From: Mesostigma viride
Taxonomy: Eukaryota; Streptophyta; Mesostigmatophyceae; Mesostigmatales; Mesostigmataceae
NCBI GenBank assembly: GCA_009746045.1
Contig: RPFO01000406.1
Span: 3,221,701-3,285,700 of the forward strand
Length of the DNA stretch: 64,000 nt
Direction: 5' to 3'
The translations under genes and the position numbers were made by a program. Positions 31,138 to 55,537 of the stretch are shown here, one piece after another. How positions within the stretch are numbered: position 1 is the first letter of the stretch; each line of letters begins with the position of its first letter. Below the pieces are notes generated by a model. It saw only the letters and a program-made list of their open reading frames with translations, did no database searches and was not told the origin of the DNA.

Positions 31138-34100
31138 TTATAACACTGGCCATGAAAGGAGGCAACTGTGAAACATCCCTATTGCAATCACAGCAATAAG
31201 AAGAACAATGAAATGAAGCAGAGCTTGCTCCTTCGTGCTGGCAGCACCCTCCGGGGAAGTGACAGGCTGACAAACAAAGCAATAAGACAAGGTTTTCATC
31301 AGACTCATCGTTCTTGAAATTCATGCAAGGGGATGGCGCTTATTTATTTCCACAGATGACATCGCCACTCAAACGTTGGGTACCTAAACAAGTGATGAAC
31401 GAGTGGACAGCTGACATGAACCATGTTTACTGCAGAGCGGAGAAGTTTTGCTGGCATTTAAGCACTCACCTTTGCAAGGAGGAAGATGAAGCTGAAGAAC
31501 GCCATGCCCATGAAGATGTAGATGAAGACATTGTACCTGAAAGCAATAAGGAGGCAGAACAGGATCAAGGAAGGCAGCAACCGTGGTTCGGTGTGAGTAG
31601 GTACTACAGTAGCTGAGTAGGGGCACCACACACCAGGATTCATGCTAGGCACTACCTGCTGTGCAACTCTTGTAGCATCGCGGCTTTGCACAAAAGCCTG
31701 CTTTCATGCTGTACATAAGGTGGCATACACCTGATCCTACCTTCCAAAAGGCTCAGAAAATCTGCTCCTTTTTTCCAGGCACAGCAATCCACAAGGCACC
31801 CTAAACGGTTCGACCCGTGAGATGGCAAGGTTTGACAGGATGCCCACATGATCACCGTAGCGGTAATAGATAACCGTAGCGGTATTACTAGACATGCTGG
31901 ACTTGGCATGATGGAAAGAAAGCAGTACGCGGTCATTGTTGTAAGCTGATCTGCTTGCAACAGAATGCTGTCCTAGGCATTCCCAGATGTCGCCATGCTA
32001 TCTATCATGATACAAATGGGCACTACCTCCAAAACCAGAGGAAGTATATGCAGTGCAGCGTTCCAATCCGACCATACCATCCTCCGCGTCTCTCGTCACC
32101 AGTCACCACGCTATATCAATGGTTTCCTTCACTCGTCCTACTGGAAAGCACTTCACACTCTGTTAAAAGCACAGCACAGCAAATTCTTCGGCAGACAGCT
32201 TTGTGGTACCCCATGCCTTGTGAACGCATTTACTGTTCATTGTGCAATCTAACAACCTGACGACTCAAACTCCATGGATTCTGGTCAAGCGGTGAGGATT
32301 GTTCGTTACTGCATCCTGGCCACATGGCCGCGGTTGCTTTGATGCCAGTGGGCAAGCGCTGCCTCTTCCCATTAACGAAACCAAAGGAGCATGACCCCCC
32401 TGCGCCTGTAATAACCCACAAACACCCACCCACGTACAAAGACCCCGTGATAACTTGCCCACAAGTTGCTATGCCAACCACATAAACACACATGTCTGTG
32501 CCCGCCCCACGCTGCGGTGCACCCACCTGTAGAGGTCCTTGAGCCCTGACACCTTTCCATTCTACCCACGTGACACACATGTCTGTGCCCGCCCCACGCT
32601 GCGGTGCACCCACCTGTAGAGGTACTTGAGCCCTGACACCTTTCCATCCTACCCACGTGACACACATGTCTGTGGCCCCCCCACGCTGCGGTGCACCCAC
32701 TTGTAGAGGTACTTGAGCCCTGACACCTTTCCATCCTACCCACGTGACACACATGTCTGTGCCCGCCCCACGCTGCGGTGCACCCCCTTGTAGAGGTACT
32801 TCAGCCCTGACACCTTTCCATCCTACCCACGTGACACACATGTCTGTGCCCCCCCCACGCTGCGGTGCACCCACCTGTAGAGGTACTTGAGCCCTGACAC
32901 CTTTCCATCCTACCCACGTGACACACATGTCTGTGGCCCCCCCACGCTGCAATGCCACTTACTTGTAGAGGTACTTGAGACCCTTGAGGTGCTCGATCTC
33001 GTCGCCAAAGATCTCGTCCACCGCCGTCTCTTTCGCGTACAGCTCAAACGCCTGCGCGCAGAACTGGACCAGGCTGCGGAAGCGCGCAGGGGGCGCGCCA
33101 TGCGGCGCGGGGGTTCAGGAGGGTGGGGAGGGCAGAGGGGTGCGGACGCATGCATGGTTTCACAAGGTTATTGAAAACAGGAGAGATTTTTTTTTTGCTC
33201 TAGTCTAGACAGAGAGATATATGGACCTCCATTCATTTCCATCATCCTGAACGACTCGACAAACGCGGATAACATAACAGCAGGCTCGAGCAACCATGGT
33301 CCGGATTCTTCCAGATTTCTGGCCTGCGCTGCTTGTCTCTTTGATATGGAGTTTTCCTTGAAATTACAGGGTGTGTGTGTGGGGGGGCTTTACTTTATTG
33401 TTTTTGGACAGGGATATTTTTTTTCTGACATGGCAGGATGGGTTTAGCTCTGGGAACGCCGACAGCATCTCGTAGAGACTCGCACTATATCGAGTCCCTA
33501 GTCACATGGCTCCTACTGAGTCAAGATTGCTCGTCATGATTCTTCTTCCCGAGCCAGCAAATAGGGGGCATCATTTGACAGGAAACCGGGCGCACAGATT
33601 AGAGGGAGGGGCATCCAGTAGGCCCAGACAAAGGAGAACTCTCAATCCAGTGGGCAGCCAGCGCGTCGCGCCATGATTCCTTTGGCCGGGGCCTCGCAGC
33701 TACCACAAGAGCAGCAACTAAACAAGAGCAGCAGCTAAACAAGAGCAGCAGCTAAACAAGAGCAGCAGCTAAACAAGAGCAGCAGCTAAACAAGAGCAGC
33801 AGCTAAACAAGAGCAGCAGCTAAACAAGAGCAGCAGCTAAACAAGAGCAGCAGCTAAACAAGCGCACCACACGAGCACCACCTAAAATACAACTGCACAT
33901 GCCCAACATGATTGGTTTTTGTGCTATACAAGTGTGCTATATCCGATGTCTTTTCACACGGATGCAACAGGAAGAAAAGGCGGCGGCGCGCGCAGGAACG
34001 CGTGGCACCAGCCCAGTGGTTGCGAACCTGCATGGCCCGGCAAGCTTGCCACAAGAGGAAACAGCTGTGCCCCATGTACCGGATGGAGCGCAGCAGGATC

Positions 34101-37100
34101 ACGCAGTCTACCTTCGACGTCCCCAACAAGGTACGGGATTGACGAAATACTCATCATACATCGCAAGGGTAGCGTTGTAACGCGGCGTACCTGATGGAGC
34201 ACAGCAGGATCATGCCCACGTTGAAGAGGAAGGAGCTCATCATGGTGCCGCCCACCCTGCGACAGGACGCAAGAAGAAGGGCCAGCAACGATGGTCCCAG
34301 AAAAAAACGAAGAAGCTTTAGCAAGGGCCGAATGTGACGTGGGGCGAAGGGAATCACCCCACCCACTGGTTTGTGCATGCATGGGTAGGTATCGTGTGCC
34401 GTTGTGCCCTGCCACCATGCACCCGGAAACAGTCCATTGAAGAATTGTTGCTACACTAATAAACATCGCAGCTGCTGGATACGTCCCAAGAATGTGTCTG
34501 TTGCGCACGCCTGGCTTGCCCAGGGTGGCGCGATTTTTCTTGCAGGTCTGTCCCGGCCAACAGGGAACGACGCGGAGGATGGCAGGCACGGCATGGGGAC
34601 GCGGTAGAACAGGGTGCAGCGCGCCATGTGCCGTCGTGTCGACTGGCAACAGCATGCACGCTCACAAGACCCGCACCTCAACACTAGCGAATGTGCTTTG
34701 CCATGCTGCCACTGTTTAGCCGTGATAGGCCCATGCACTTAACCCGCACCCAAGTAGATACTGCCTAACCTCTCTACTCTTGCTGCAATGCACTTGCACA
34801 AAATGCCCACATGCCACTCTGCCCTTCCCCATGCCCACCCAATATGCCCACCTCCACAACTCCCCACCCCCTTGGCGGTCACGGGCGGCCACGCGGGCCA
34901 CTCACTTCATGGGGTGCACCGTGAAGATGAGCAGCCGCAGGCCCAGCTTCATGTTGCCCTTGATGGTGCACAGCATCAGCCAGAAGCAGAAGAGGGCAAA
35001 CGCAGACGTGCCAAACAGGCCTGTGGGCGGGGGGGAGAGAGGGGCATGGGCGCAGGTAGCAGCGAACGTGGTAGAGAAAGTAGAATGCCTCAAAGCTATT
35101 TTCATGGTAGGGAGACGAGACAGCAGACATGAGACACAGCATGGCTGGGCACAAACTGGACCGAGGCGATTGTCTAGCACGAGAACGGGAATGTTGAAAG
35201 GCTACATGTAAGCTGTAGCGTGGCAACCGAAAGCCATCGTGATGGAAAGTTCCGTTCGGGCCTCACGCAGCGTGGCCCTAGTAGAGTTGATGGTACGGGC
35301 GAATAACTGCCGGCAAATGCAGGGCGGCAAGCAGGAATGACCGCCTGCGCACAAGGACCCAATACAAAGCCAACCGCCCCTTCCCCGCTTCCAGCACTGC
35401 ACGCCTCTGACAACTGCGCCATTCCTCCTGCACCGCTCGCTGTGGCAGGCAACCCATCCCATGCGGGTAGGGGTGGAGGCAGAAAGGCAGGACATGCAAA
35501 GTTGCAAGCCACGGCGGTACGCACCCTACCACCCAGATGCTCATCATCACCCTGGCTAGTGCCCGCATCACGTACCGAACACGTCGTCGAGCTTGACGAA
35601 GACATCGTTGAGGAAGGGCGTGAGCGGCGGGTCGAAGAAGATGAAGAGCACGATGTGCACAAACCACAGGATGGACATGATCAAGCTGGGGGGGGGGGGG
35701 GGGGGGGGCAGTGGAGGATGGGGAAAAGGAAAGGCAACCAGGCGAGTAGGCAGGTGACTCGTGGGTCAGCATACTGCTCCGAACAGCCATTTATAGGTGA
35801 TGAGCCACACTGTATGTTGGACTTAGCTCCCCGATGACGGAGGTTGAGGCTCCCCGATGACGGATGACAGAGCTGGTGCGAGTGTTTGCTTGCCTTCTGG
35901 AGGCATCAAGGACAGGTGGGCGTTAAGGAAGTCCATGTCATCCCGAGGCGGCAACGGCATTCGCGGCACGTGCCCTCCACCGTGTCGGCATGGCCAACGC
36001 AGGCAAGGGAATGCAACTGCATCTACTTGCGCATGCAAGACGAGCTAGTGCAAATCACCCCATCATACCCGTGGTGGTGGTTGTGACAAGTTGTGCCTAG
36101 TAGATATTGCCATGAGACCGATATTTTGCAGCCACCGTCGACCTGCAGCCAAATAGGAACCGCAGCATTTATACGCCAGCACATCTGGCCCAACCACACC
36201 ACGCCGCTTGTCTACCCATGGCGGTGTGTGGTGGAGGGGGCGGCTGCTTGTCTACCCATGGTGGTGTGTGATCGAGGGGGGCACTTACCCGAGGATTCCG
36301 CCGATGAGCTTGAACAGGTAAGACAGCACAGTGAGCGCCCAGGAGACGTCAGCCTGGGGGAGGTGCAGCCGCCAGAAGCACAAATGCGTCCAAGGGGCAG
36401 GTGTGAGCAGCAAAGAAAGTCATGTGGACAAGTGGATGCCGGTTGGCTCCTCAATGTCTGGCAGTGGCTAGCATGGGATAGGTGTTTGGATGGGGCGGCT
36501 GGGTGGACTTCAGGATTAAGGGGGGGGGGGGGGGGGGGGGACACACCCTACATCTTCATCTTTCTGTTGTGGTGACACGGAAGCTTTCCAGCTGGGGTTA
36601 ACCGAGGGGAAGCCGCTAGACAGCCTCATTTCCACAGAATAGACTTGAGAGTATCAAGAAAGGCCCAACAGACTTGTAGGGATGATGGTGGGGGCGCACA
36701 CGCCGCCTGAAAAGCACATGCAAAAGCACCCGTTATCACAGGTATGGTTGTCCGCTGCGCACAACGCAGATTCCTGGCAGTTCTACCATGTTACAGGCGC
36801 CATCTGCGCTGGCATGCTGCTTCTCCATGCAGCAGCTGCAATTGCTGACTAGAGGCATTGGCATTGCTGACAAGGCGCAGTGGCACTGCTGACACAGGGC
36901 ACCGCTGGGAGCACCAGGTCTGGGACCCACCGTCGTTCGGCTCACGGTCTGGAATCCCCACGGCAGGCATGTGCGGTACAAACCTCTCATCATCCCTATG
37001 AAAACAGGTCCTGCTCCTTTGCTGCCCAGCAGCACTCACACACCTGACACCATTGATTCACCTCCGATCACTCCTCCCACATGTGAGACCACAGCAGCGC

Positions 37101-40100
37101 CGCAATCATGTCATCAAAGTCACTCCATCCCCCACGTCTATCTTATTGCTGCGGCTGCTTCAGCTGACGTGTTCAGTGGGAACACAGCACCAGCCCCTCC
37201 CGCCCTACACTGTGCTGCGGCAGCACCCCATCAACGCTTGTGCTCCACTACGCGGCAGGGCTCACCTTCTCCCCTTGCGGGAACACGGCCACCAGCTCCT
37301 CCTCCTCCTGCTCCAGCAGCACCAGCTCCTGGGGGAGGGAGGGAGCCGAATAAGAAGGACAAAGCAGGGGGAGGGGGGAGGAAGAGGACAGCCACGCGCG
37401 CCACAGAACTTCAACAAGACTTTTGGGCTGCACTGGACTGGGCAAAAGCCTCCCATTAAATAGGAGCGTTTGCTTGGGGAGGACAAAAGAGCCTTGGAGG
37501 TGGCAGCAAAGGGGGGCCAGCTTGGCGGTTAGGCTGAGGGGGGTAGGGCGACGGTGTGAATGCATGGGGCAGCGCAGAGAGTGGTGCTGGCAGTGGCAAG
37601 AGAGGCTACAGCAGACAAGTTGGCGATTAGGTAGGTACATGCGTGTGGGTGTGAGCTGGCAGCAGAAAAGATAAGCCTCCATTGTTGAAGCGAGCACTCT
37701 GTTGCCTCAGTAAATTCCACTCCAATCGATGCCATCCCCACTCAGGCCACCCCCGCAAGCGCTTGCATGCTGGGGTGCTCCTCACACCATGCCACGCCCT
37801 ACGCGCGGCTCTGCGCCCCACCTGCGCAAGCTTGGTGACGTTCTTGCGCCACTTGCGCCCCTTGTTGCCCGCCTTGGCCTCACGCTTGAGCTGGTTGGCC
37901 AGGTCATGGATGTGCGAGCTGGCCTCAAAGATCTGGCCCGCGCGCTGTGCACATGTGCACAAGGACGCAGGGGCATAGGGATGAAGGGAATACGGGGAAG
38001 GGGGGGTCAAAGTTGGCACGCACATGCGGGGGGTTGGAACGCAAAGGGGGAATGGCGGGGGAGGAGAGGAAGACTTGGTAGGACAAGTGGGGGCAGTGGC
38101 AGAGAGGCAACACGGCGACTGTAGCATGGAGGCAGGCCTGCTGTCATTTCTTCAACACCCCAATGGTCATGAGTCACCTCTTGACATAGATCAACGGTTG
38201 GCTACCAGCCTGTTTATGGAGACAGCTTCTGTGGGTTAGTATAATTTTCTGTTGTGCGGCCATTACGTCATGAGCAAAAGTGCGATGTGCTGCTGCATTA
38301 AATCTCGCTTGTAGGGGTCAAGCACATCATTTGCTGCCCACATGGGCACTGTGTACATGTGCCAGCAGTGCGCTAACAGGCCCGCACGCCCCCGCGCTTA
38401 CGTGGATGTAGTCTGTGCGCGTGATGATCTTGCGTGGCCGCCGGAAGAATGCGGTGATCCAGTCAAAGGGCAGCGCGACGATGCCCACGCCCGCAAAGAA
38501 CTGCGCAGGACCCAGGGCAGAGATCGCACGCACAGAATGGTACACACACACATGCACACATATTGATATAAATCGGACAGGTGCACGATGTTTTGACACA
38601 GGTGCATGGATCATGCAGATAGCGCACGCGGCGGGGCAGATAGAAGCTTGTAGCCTTCAGGCCGTGATGGTACCGATGCAAGTAGGTGGCCTGTGCAAAC
38701 AGGGCATCTGGCAATGTGGCCAGACTCGGATGGGCAGCCTTGGACCACAGACGCGAGCTTGCAATGGCTCATTAGTAGCTACACATCGGCCACCACGACC
38801 ACCGTCAACCCTGTTGTTCATACGGCAGCGCTACCCATCCTCCTGGGCCCATACCACAACACCAAGTGGCTCCAAGTGGGCCATCTCAAGCAGTGTCAAC
38901 TGTATTAGAGATACGGCAACTTTTCCCATCCTCCTGGGTCTGTGCCCTACACCATGTCGAGCCATGGAAACACAACATGCACAGCCAAGGACCGTTCCTG
39001 ATCGCAAGGCAGCCTGTCACAACCATCGTCATGCAGGAGCCCACCTTAAGTGTGAACAAGCATGAGTTACGCAGGCTGTCATGATGCCTACATACGTGTG
39101 CCTGGCTGTCTCATGTAGACTGGTGGCACGGTGGCGAGAATTGTGGCAGCCCACCACACCCAGGATGAAGCGAGCCGCCGCCTGGGAACTTGCGCTTGGG
39201 TGTTTCCTTTGGTGGCACTACCCGGCCACACCTGGATGGCCTGATGCTAGGTGTGCAGTGCTCATCCACCCGCCGTGAACAGCGCAGGACGCATTACCCA
39301 CCGTGAACTGCGCAGGATGCAATACCTACTATGAATAGCGAAGGATGCATGACATACTATGAATAGCGCAATACGGACCACCCACCACCAATAACCACCA
39401 GCACCTGGTGAATGGACCACCCACCATGAAGAGCAGCCAGCCGATGATGGAGCTGACGGCGATCACGTAGACGGGGAAGGACGTCCACATCTTCCAATCC
39501 TTGATGTTGTTCGTCTGCTCCGCGTCGCACTGCGCGACAGGCGAATTGGGTGGGTGTGGGTGGGGAACAGGGTGGGGTTAGGTTGGGGGCGACCAGCCGC
39601 AAGGCGAGGTGCAGATGAGGAATGTGGCGTGAGCTGACTAACACATCTGTAGCTAGCTAGCTAGCTGTAATACAGACGTCATGATATCCAAATCCAAGCT
39701 AGGAGTAGCATAGAAGCAACAAAACAACCACAGAGGAAGTAAAATCTCAGCATGCCGTAGTCCTACAAGGCAGAGCACCAAGGTAAGGTGGGCCAAGCGC
39801 GATGTGGTGGTGCACGAATGGACTTGAGATGACATGCACTGCTAGTCATTTCCAAAGTAGGTATGACGGGCGTATCGCAACAGTCGTGGCCCGGATCCCC
39901 GTAGGTCCATGCAGCACTGACCGCACGCCAGGCAATCAGACTGCTCGAGTCCTTGCTCCAAGTGGCCACGAAGAGGATGAGGAGGTGACTTCGCGTCTTT
40001 CGCTGAGACTGTAACACACTGAAACCTGCCCCCAAACCCCAACCATCCACACAAAAGGTTGACAGAACGCAGAGGTCACCGCCACACGTCACCGCCTGAC

Positions 40101-43100
40101 AGCGCGTCCGCAGGGTGCCCGCCATCCCACTATCGCCACGCACCTCCACGCCCGCAAAGCTGCCGGTGCCGTCGGAGGAGATGCAGGGGAAGCGCATGTT
40201 CAGCGTGGCGAGCGACTTGGTGAGCGGCACGGTGCCTGAGACCAGCCGGTTGACGGGGTACTCTACCTCACCGCCCAGGCCTGATGGGGGGCAGCAGGGG
40301 CCGCGCCACACAAGGCAAGAACAGATGGTGAGTCAGAGTGGACAGATGGTGACCTTGCATTACAGTGCCGTGCTGTTGTGACCAACACAGATATTTCAGC
40401 GAAGGTTTTCTGAAAAATGGAGAAAAGACATAGGGTTATGAATGGGTGGAGCACTGCTAGGCTCCGGGAGAAGGCTTTATTCCAGATCCGCCTCAAATTT
40501 TCCTTGGCTAGGCTGACCAATACTGCAGTGGACATATGACTCAATGGGATTTGGATTGCCAGGCCTTCCGATAAAAATTACAAGCATGGTGCTCATGCTG
40601 ATGGATACTGATGCCAGGCATAAAGTAACATGGATGCCAATCCAAGGCACCGACAGAAACAAGAATACGAAGAGCCTTTTCACACCAGACAACTAGGGGA
40701 AATTTGGGTTAATTTGATTATTCGATGCCCCCATTTTGCGTTCACACTCAGGACTTCCAAAGCAACCAGTACACCGGTTGAGATGGGCCGTATATCCTGC
40801 ATGTATGGTCACGTCCACCAAAGTCGGCAGAAACTGCCAAAATAAGTGGAAGTTGGCGGACCCCTTCCCCCAACTTCCAGTGAGATTGCCCGACTTTTTG
40901 CACCCTCGCCCAGCGCAGCCCTTAGTTCACTTCAGTTCCCTTCATTTTCTCTTCCCGCGTTGATACTAAGAATTCTATATGCTTCTGTATCTTTCTTGCC
41001 GGCTCAGCACAGGCCAAGTCGCGGAAAATCGCTTTTCTAAGCTAGCGAAGGATTTCCTTGGAATAAACCCCCAGTGTGAAAACACTGTAATGCCAGGCAT
41101 GAACAGTATTACTGCTAACATTCTTGCTAGTACCTAATTTGATGCAGGATTTGGGGAAAACCAATGGGACCTTGGCAGGCTGGGGGTCAAGTAAACTCTG
41201 GGGTGACTAGAAAGGACTCCTCCATGGCTACGATTGTTTCCTGAGCTTTGTGGGGCATTCAACAACAAACTTCCTCCCCTGGCATGAAAAGGGAGGGAAG
41301 CTTGCAGGCAGGAACAAGTCGGTTCGGCCCCGGGTGTTCAGCTCCGAGGTTCACCTGCCACATGTCTGTGCGGTTGTCTGCCACATGTCTGTGGGGTTGT
41401 GGGTTAACCCTGGGTATGCCCCTAAAACCCCTCAGGCTCCGGGAAAGGCCTTTATATTCTCCCAAACTGGCGCCTGTAAATGTGTTCCAAGCCTATCTGT
41501 GGGCTCTGGACCATGTGGCAGCCCTACTGCATCCGCTATGAGTCAGCCATGCTTTGTCCATGCAGAGAGCCACTCTCTGCTGACACGCCATCATGCCCAA
41601 GCCATTGCCTAGCCATGATCATCTTCCACCCCATGTCCGTAGCTTTGCACAGCTGCTGGAATACATGGTGGTGCAGGTGCACCTCCATTGTGCATCCCGA
41701 CTAGGTGGCAGTTTACACCAACCACCTGCAGGTTGTCGCCTAGAATGTATTGAAAACCATACGCCCCTTCTCAGGAATATGTGTTACATATCCTCCCCAC
41801 GGAGGCATGTTCTTAATTAATGTCTGTGCGGTGCGCACGAGTACCTTGGTGCCCGGCCGAATTGCCAGCTAGGGGGTTATGGGAAACCAATTGAAAGTGG
41901 GCATCCAGGCATTGACACCATTCAGGAATCTTGGCAACGAAAACCTACCAGTAGACATATTGTACCGGTGGATCAAGCTCTTAGAGCCAAGAAGGTTGGC
42001 CATTCAGTCGCATGCCCTGCAAAGGTGTCGACTGAGGCACATGGCACCTGCGGGTTATGTGCAGGCTCCACCAGCTGCTGCTTCCACCCTTCATCCCCAA
42101 ACCTCATCACCTATTCTGCAGTTGGTAGAAACGCAATTCAACATATTCATGTTTCCCCTCACCGTATGCCAGGCCGAACACCATGCCGAGGCAGAGGGCG
42201 ATGGCGACGCACCAAACAATGCCACTCCACACACGCTTGCGAGTAGACCTGTCCATTTTTCACAAAGTATTGGCGGAAAGGCATTCAAGACAGACAAAGG
42301 CAGTCAGGGCATACCACAAAGAAACAATGCCCGGTCCCACACGGTGAGCGCACAGCAATAAATCCTATCATGATGACTTCATCTTACAGCAGGGCAGCTG
42401 ATATGGTCTGCTGGTAGCGTGGGCAGACCTGAACTCATGCAGTCCTTGCCTGTATAATAAAATCAGTGGCATGAACAAGCTGCTTAATTAGGATGAAACA
42501 CTTAGTGAAGGATGCTGTCACAAACACAACACAATTTTTCTTGAAAGCTTCCTAGACATCGCTCAAGACATGCGTGGTGATCCTGTAATCAAGAACAGGG
42601 TTTCAGAAATCACCATTGAGTCCCCTGCAGTGCTATGTTCCTATACCTACAAGCAAACTGCATACATCTGGAGCGCATAACAGTTTCGTCTTAAGCAAAC
42701 TTACAGGTCCTGATCCGCCTCGTAGTAGAACATGGTGAACGGGATGATAAACGCAACCAAGACGCCGTTCGTGATATACATGATGAACCATAGCAGCTTC
42801 ATAGGGAGTGTATAATTACAAGCGCTGAGGACGATACTGTCGTTGCATGCTTCTCGATTCGCCACGTCTAATGGCAGCATGAGAATCGACAGGATCGCGA
42901 TGGTGAGGCCCACCAGCTGACAGCAACGTGTACCAAAATTGCAGAAAACGCGGGAGAAACGACAAAAAATACAGACATGCAGCGTTAAGTTACGGTGCCA
43001 GACCGTGGAGGCACAGTCGACATATCAGCATACATAAAAACGGATAGGACGCATTTATCGTCTTGTGCACGTTTTGGGGAAGGAGAACTTACCACTACAA

Positions 43101-43233
43101 ATTTTGGAAACCATGCTTGATTGACGTCTTCTGGATGCTGAAACTCGATGATGATATAAATATTTATCAATAGCGTCAGAACTGAAATAACACAAATAAT
43201 TACAATCAAGAAAGGATTGAAACCGTCCGCCAT
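31138..43233 (-). CDS. LMBR1-like multi-pass membrane protein (LMBD1/LIMR family)
   Basis: Fifteen exons joined by phase: 43233-43093, 42916-42705, 42248-42163, 40280-40144, 39529-39425, 38500-38402, 37944-37822, 37328-37266, 36353-36289, 35685-35576, 35020-34906, 34256-34191, 33073-32963, 31536-31470 and, less surely, 31266-31138; 542 residues. The N terminus MADGFNPFLIVIICVISVL, then FQHPEDVNQAWFPKFVV and LPLDVANREAC, are hallmarks of the LMBR1-like family (plant LMBR1-like proteins, animal LMBD1). Later blocks: SSHIHDLANQLKREAKAGNK (cytosolic loop), an acidic EQEEEELV stretch, FIFFDPPLTPFLNDVFVKLD, GTMMSSFLFNVGMILLCSI, FCAQAFELYAKETAVDEIFG and KYNVFIYIFMGMAF. About nine membrane helices are expected. 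Animal relatives act in lysosomal cobalamin export or as lipocalin receptors; the algal role is unknown. It is transcribed divergently from the ALDH gene. The last exon lacks a strong family match. Confidence 0.87.
32488..32950. repeat. 87-bp tandem repeat containing copies of an exon end and donor site
   Basis: Five to six copies, period 87 (CATGTCTGTG at 32491, 32578, 32665 and onward). On the minus strand each unit contains CTCAAGTACCTCTACAG followed by GTGGGTG, a copy of the end of LMBR1 exon 13 (CTCAAGTACCTCTACAA followed by GTAAGTG) that lies at the edge of the array. Confidence 0.93.
33715..33862. repeat. 17-bp minisatellite (ACAAGAGCAGCAGCTAA)n
   Basis: About eight nearly perfect copies inside LMBR1 intron 12. 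Confidence 0.95.
34072..34110 (-). other. Decayed duplicate of the end of LMBR1 exon 12 with its donor
   Basis: The minus strand reads GTGATCCTGCTGCGCTCCAT then CCGGTACATG, against GCATGATCCTGCTGTGCTCC then ATCAGGTACGCC in the real exon end at 34191. It lies about 80 bp downstream in the intron and is out of phase. Confidence 0.75.
41375..41819 (+). mobile_element. Family D retroelement, 445 bp, 13-bp TSD, in LMBR1 intron 3
   Basis: ATGTCTGTGCGGT flanks it at 41362-41374 and 41820-41832. The 3' half matches the family D end (ACGCCATCATGCCC, GATCATCTTCCACCCC, CATACGCCCCTTCTC) and ends TTCTTAATTA. The first part, about 170 bp, does not match other copies here. Confidence 0.85.
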
Positions 43234-44167
43234 CCTATCTCCCAGTATCTATTTCAATTATATGAGTACTCAGTTGCCACCCCTCAATATCATTCGCGTG
43301 CACCCGGGAAAATCCGCTGTGTCCTGAGCAAAATTTCACCCCTCGCTATCGTCATTTTCCCCTGACTTCAGAGGACGTCGATATGCGGGTTAAAACTTGG
43401 CTTATCTCAGGCCCTGCTTTCTTCGCCGTTGCGGTCTCGTCAAATGTCCGCGTGGGTTGTTGAGATGGCGAACTGTCAACGTGGTTCCCACGCCAGCCAT
43501 GATTGACATGAATATGCTTGAAAAAACGTCTACCGCACAACGGGCCTTATTCAGCCGCGTGCACCCCAGCAAGGCCAGGGTCCCTCAAACTCGTTGGGAA
43601 AACTCTGGTGGCTCTGAGCCTCTGATTGAAGTTTTTCTGAGCAAGCCGTAAGTAGCTTACTTCACAAGTGCAATGCTTAGTATATTTGATACATCTGATC
43701 GATTTTAATGCATCTGACAAATCAACAAGTAGTATCTACCTACTGTCTGTACAATCATGAAGGATAATACAGTACTATCTGAGACCTACTGTATATCTGA
43801 GAAGCCAACAACTAAACTAACACCCATTTCACCGGAAATATATCTGAGAAGCCAGCATTAAAGAACTCTGAGCCACTGCACTGCACTGACTGCACCAGTG
43901 CACGTTCTCCACCCGTGCTGCACGCGGTGGCCAGCAGGCAGCGAACTGTACACTCATCAGCAGTAGCACCCAGCACGAGCAGCACTTAAAAAACGACGCA
44001 ACACCCAACAACGTCATCAACGCAATTACACCGGGAACAGCAGTGTGGAAAACTGCGAAACACTTGATGTGCTGAAGTAAAGATAGACAGACGCCTTTAC
44101 TGCTTTTTCGCCTCTGACTGGGTGAACAGGCCTGTTACTTTACCTGAACTGTTTGGAGACTCGGGAA
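43234..44167. promoter_or_regulatory. Divergent promoter region of the LMBR1-like and ALDH genes
   Basis: 934 bp between two start codons facing away from each other. No TATA box or other element could be fixed. The frame at 43397-43651 is not convincing as a gene. Confidence 0.5.

Positions 44168-55537
<11,370 letters not shown>

Noticed and set aside
34010..34133. Frame VDCVILLRSIRYMGHSCFLL as a further LMBR1 exon
   Set aside because: It duplicates the end of exon 12, does not fit the splice phases, and exon 12 joins exon 13 directly in phase (CSI-S-LVQFC).
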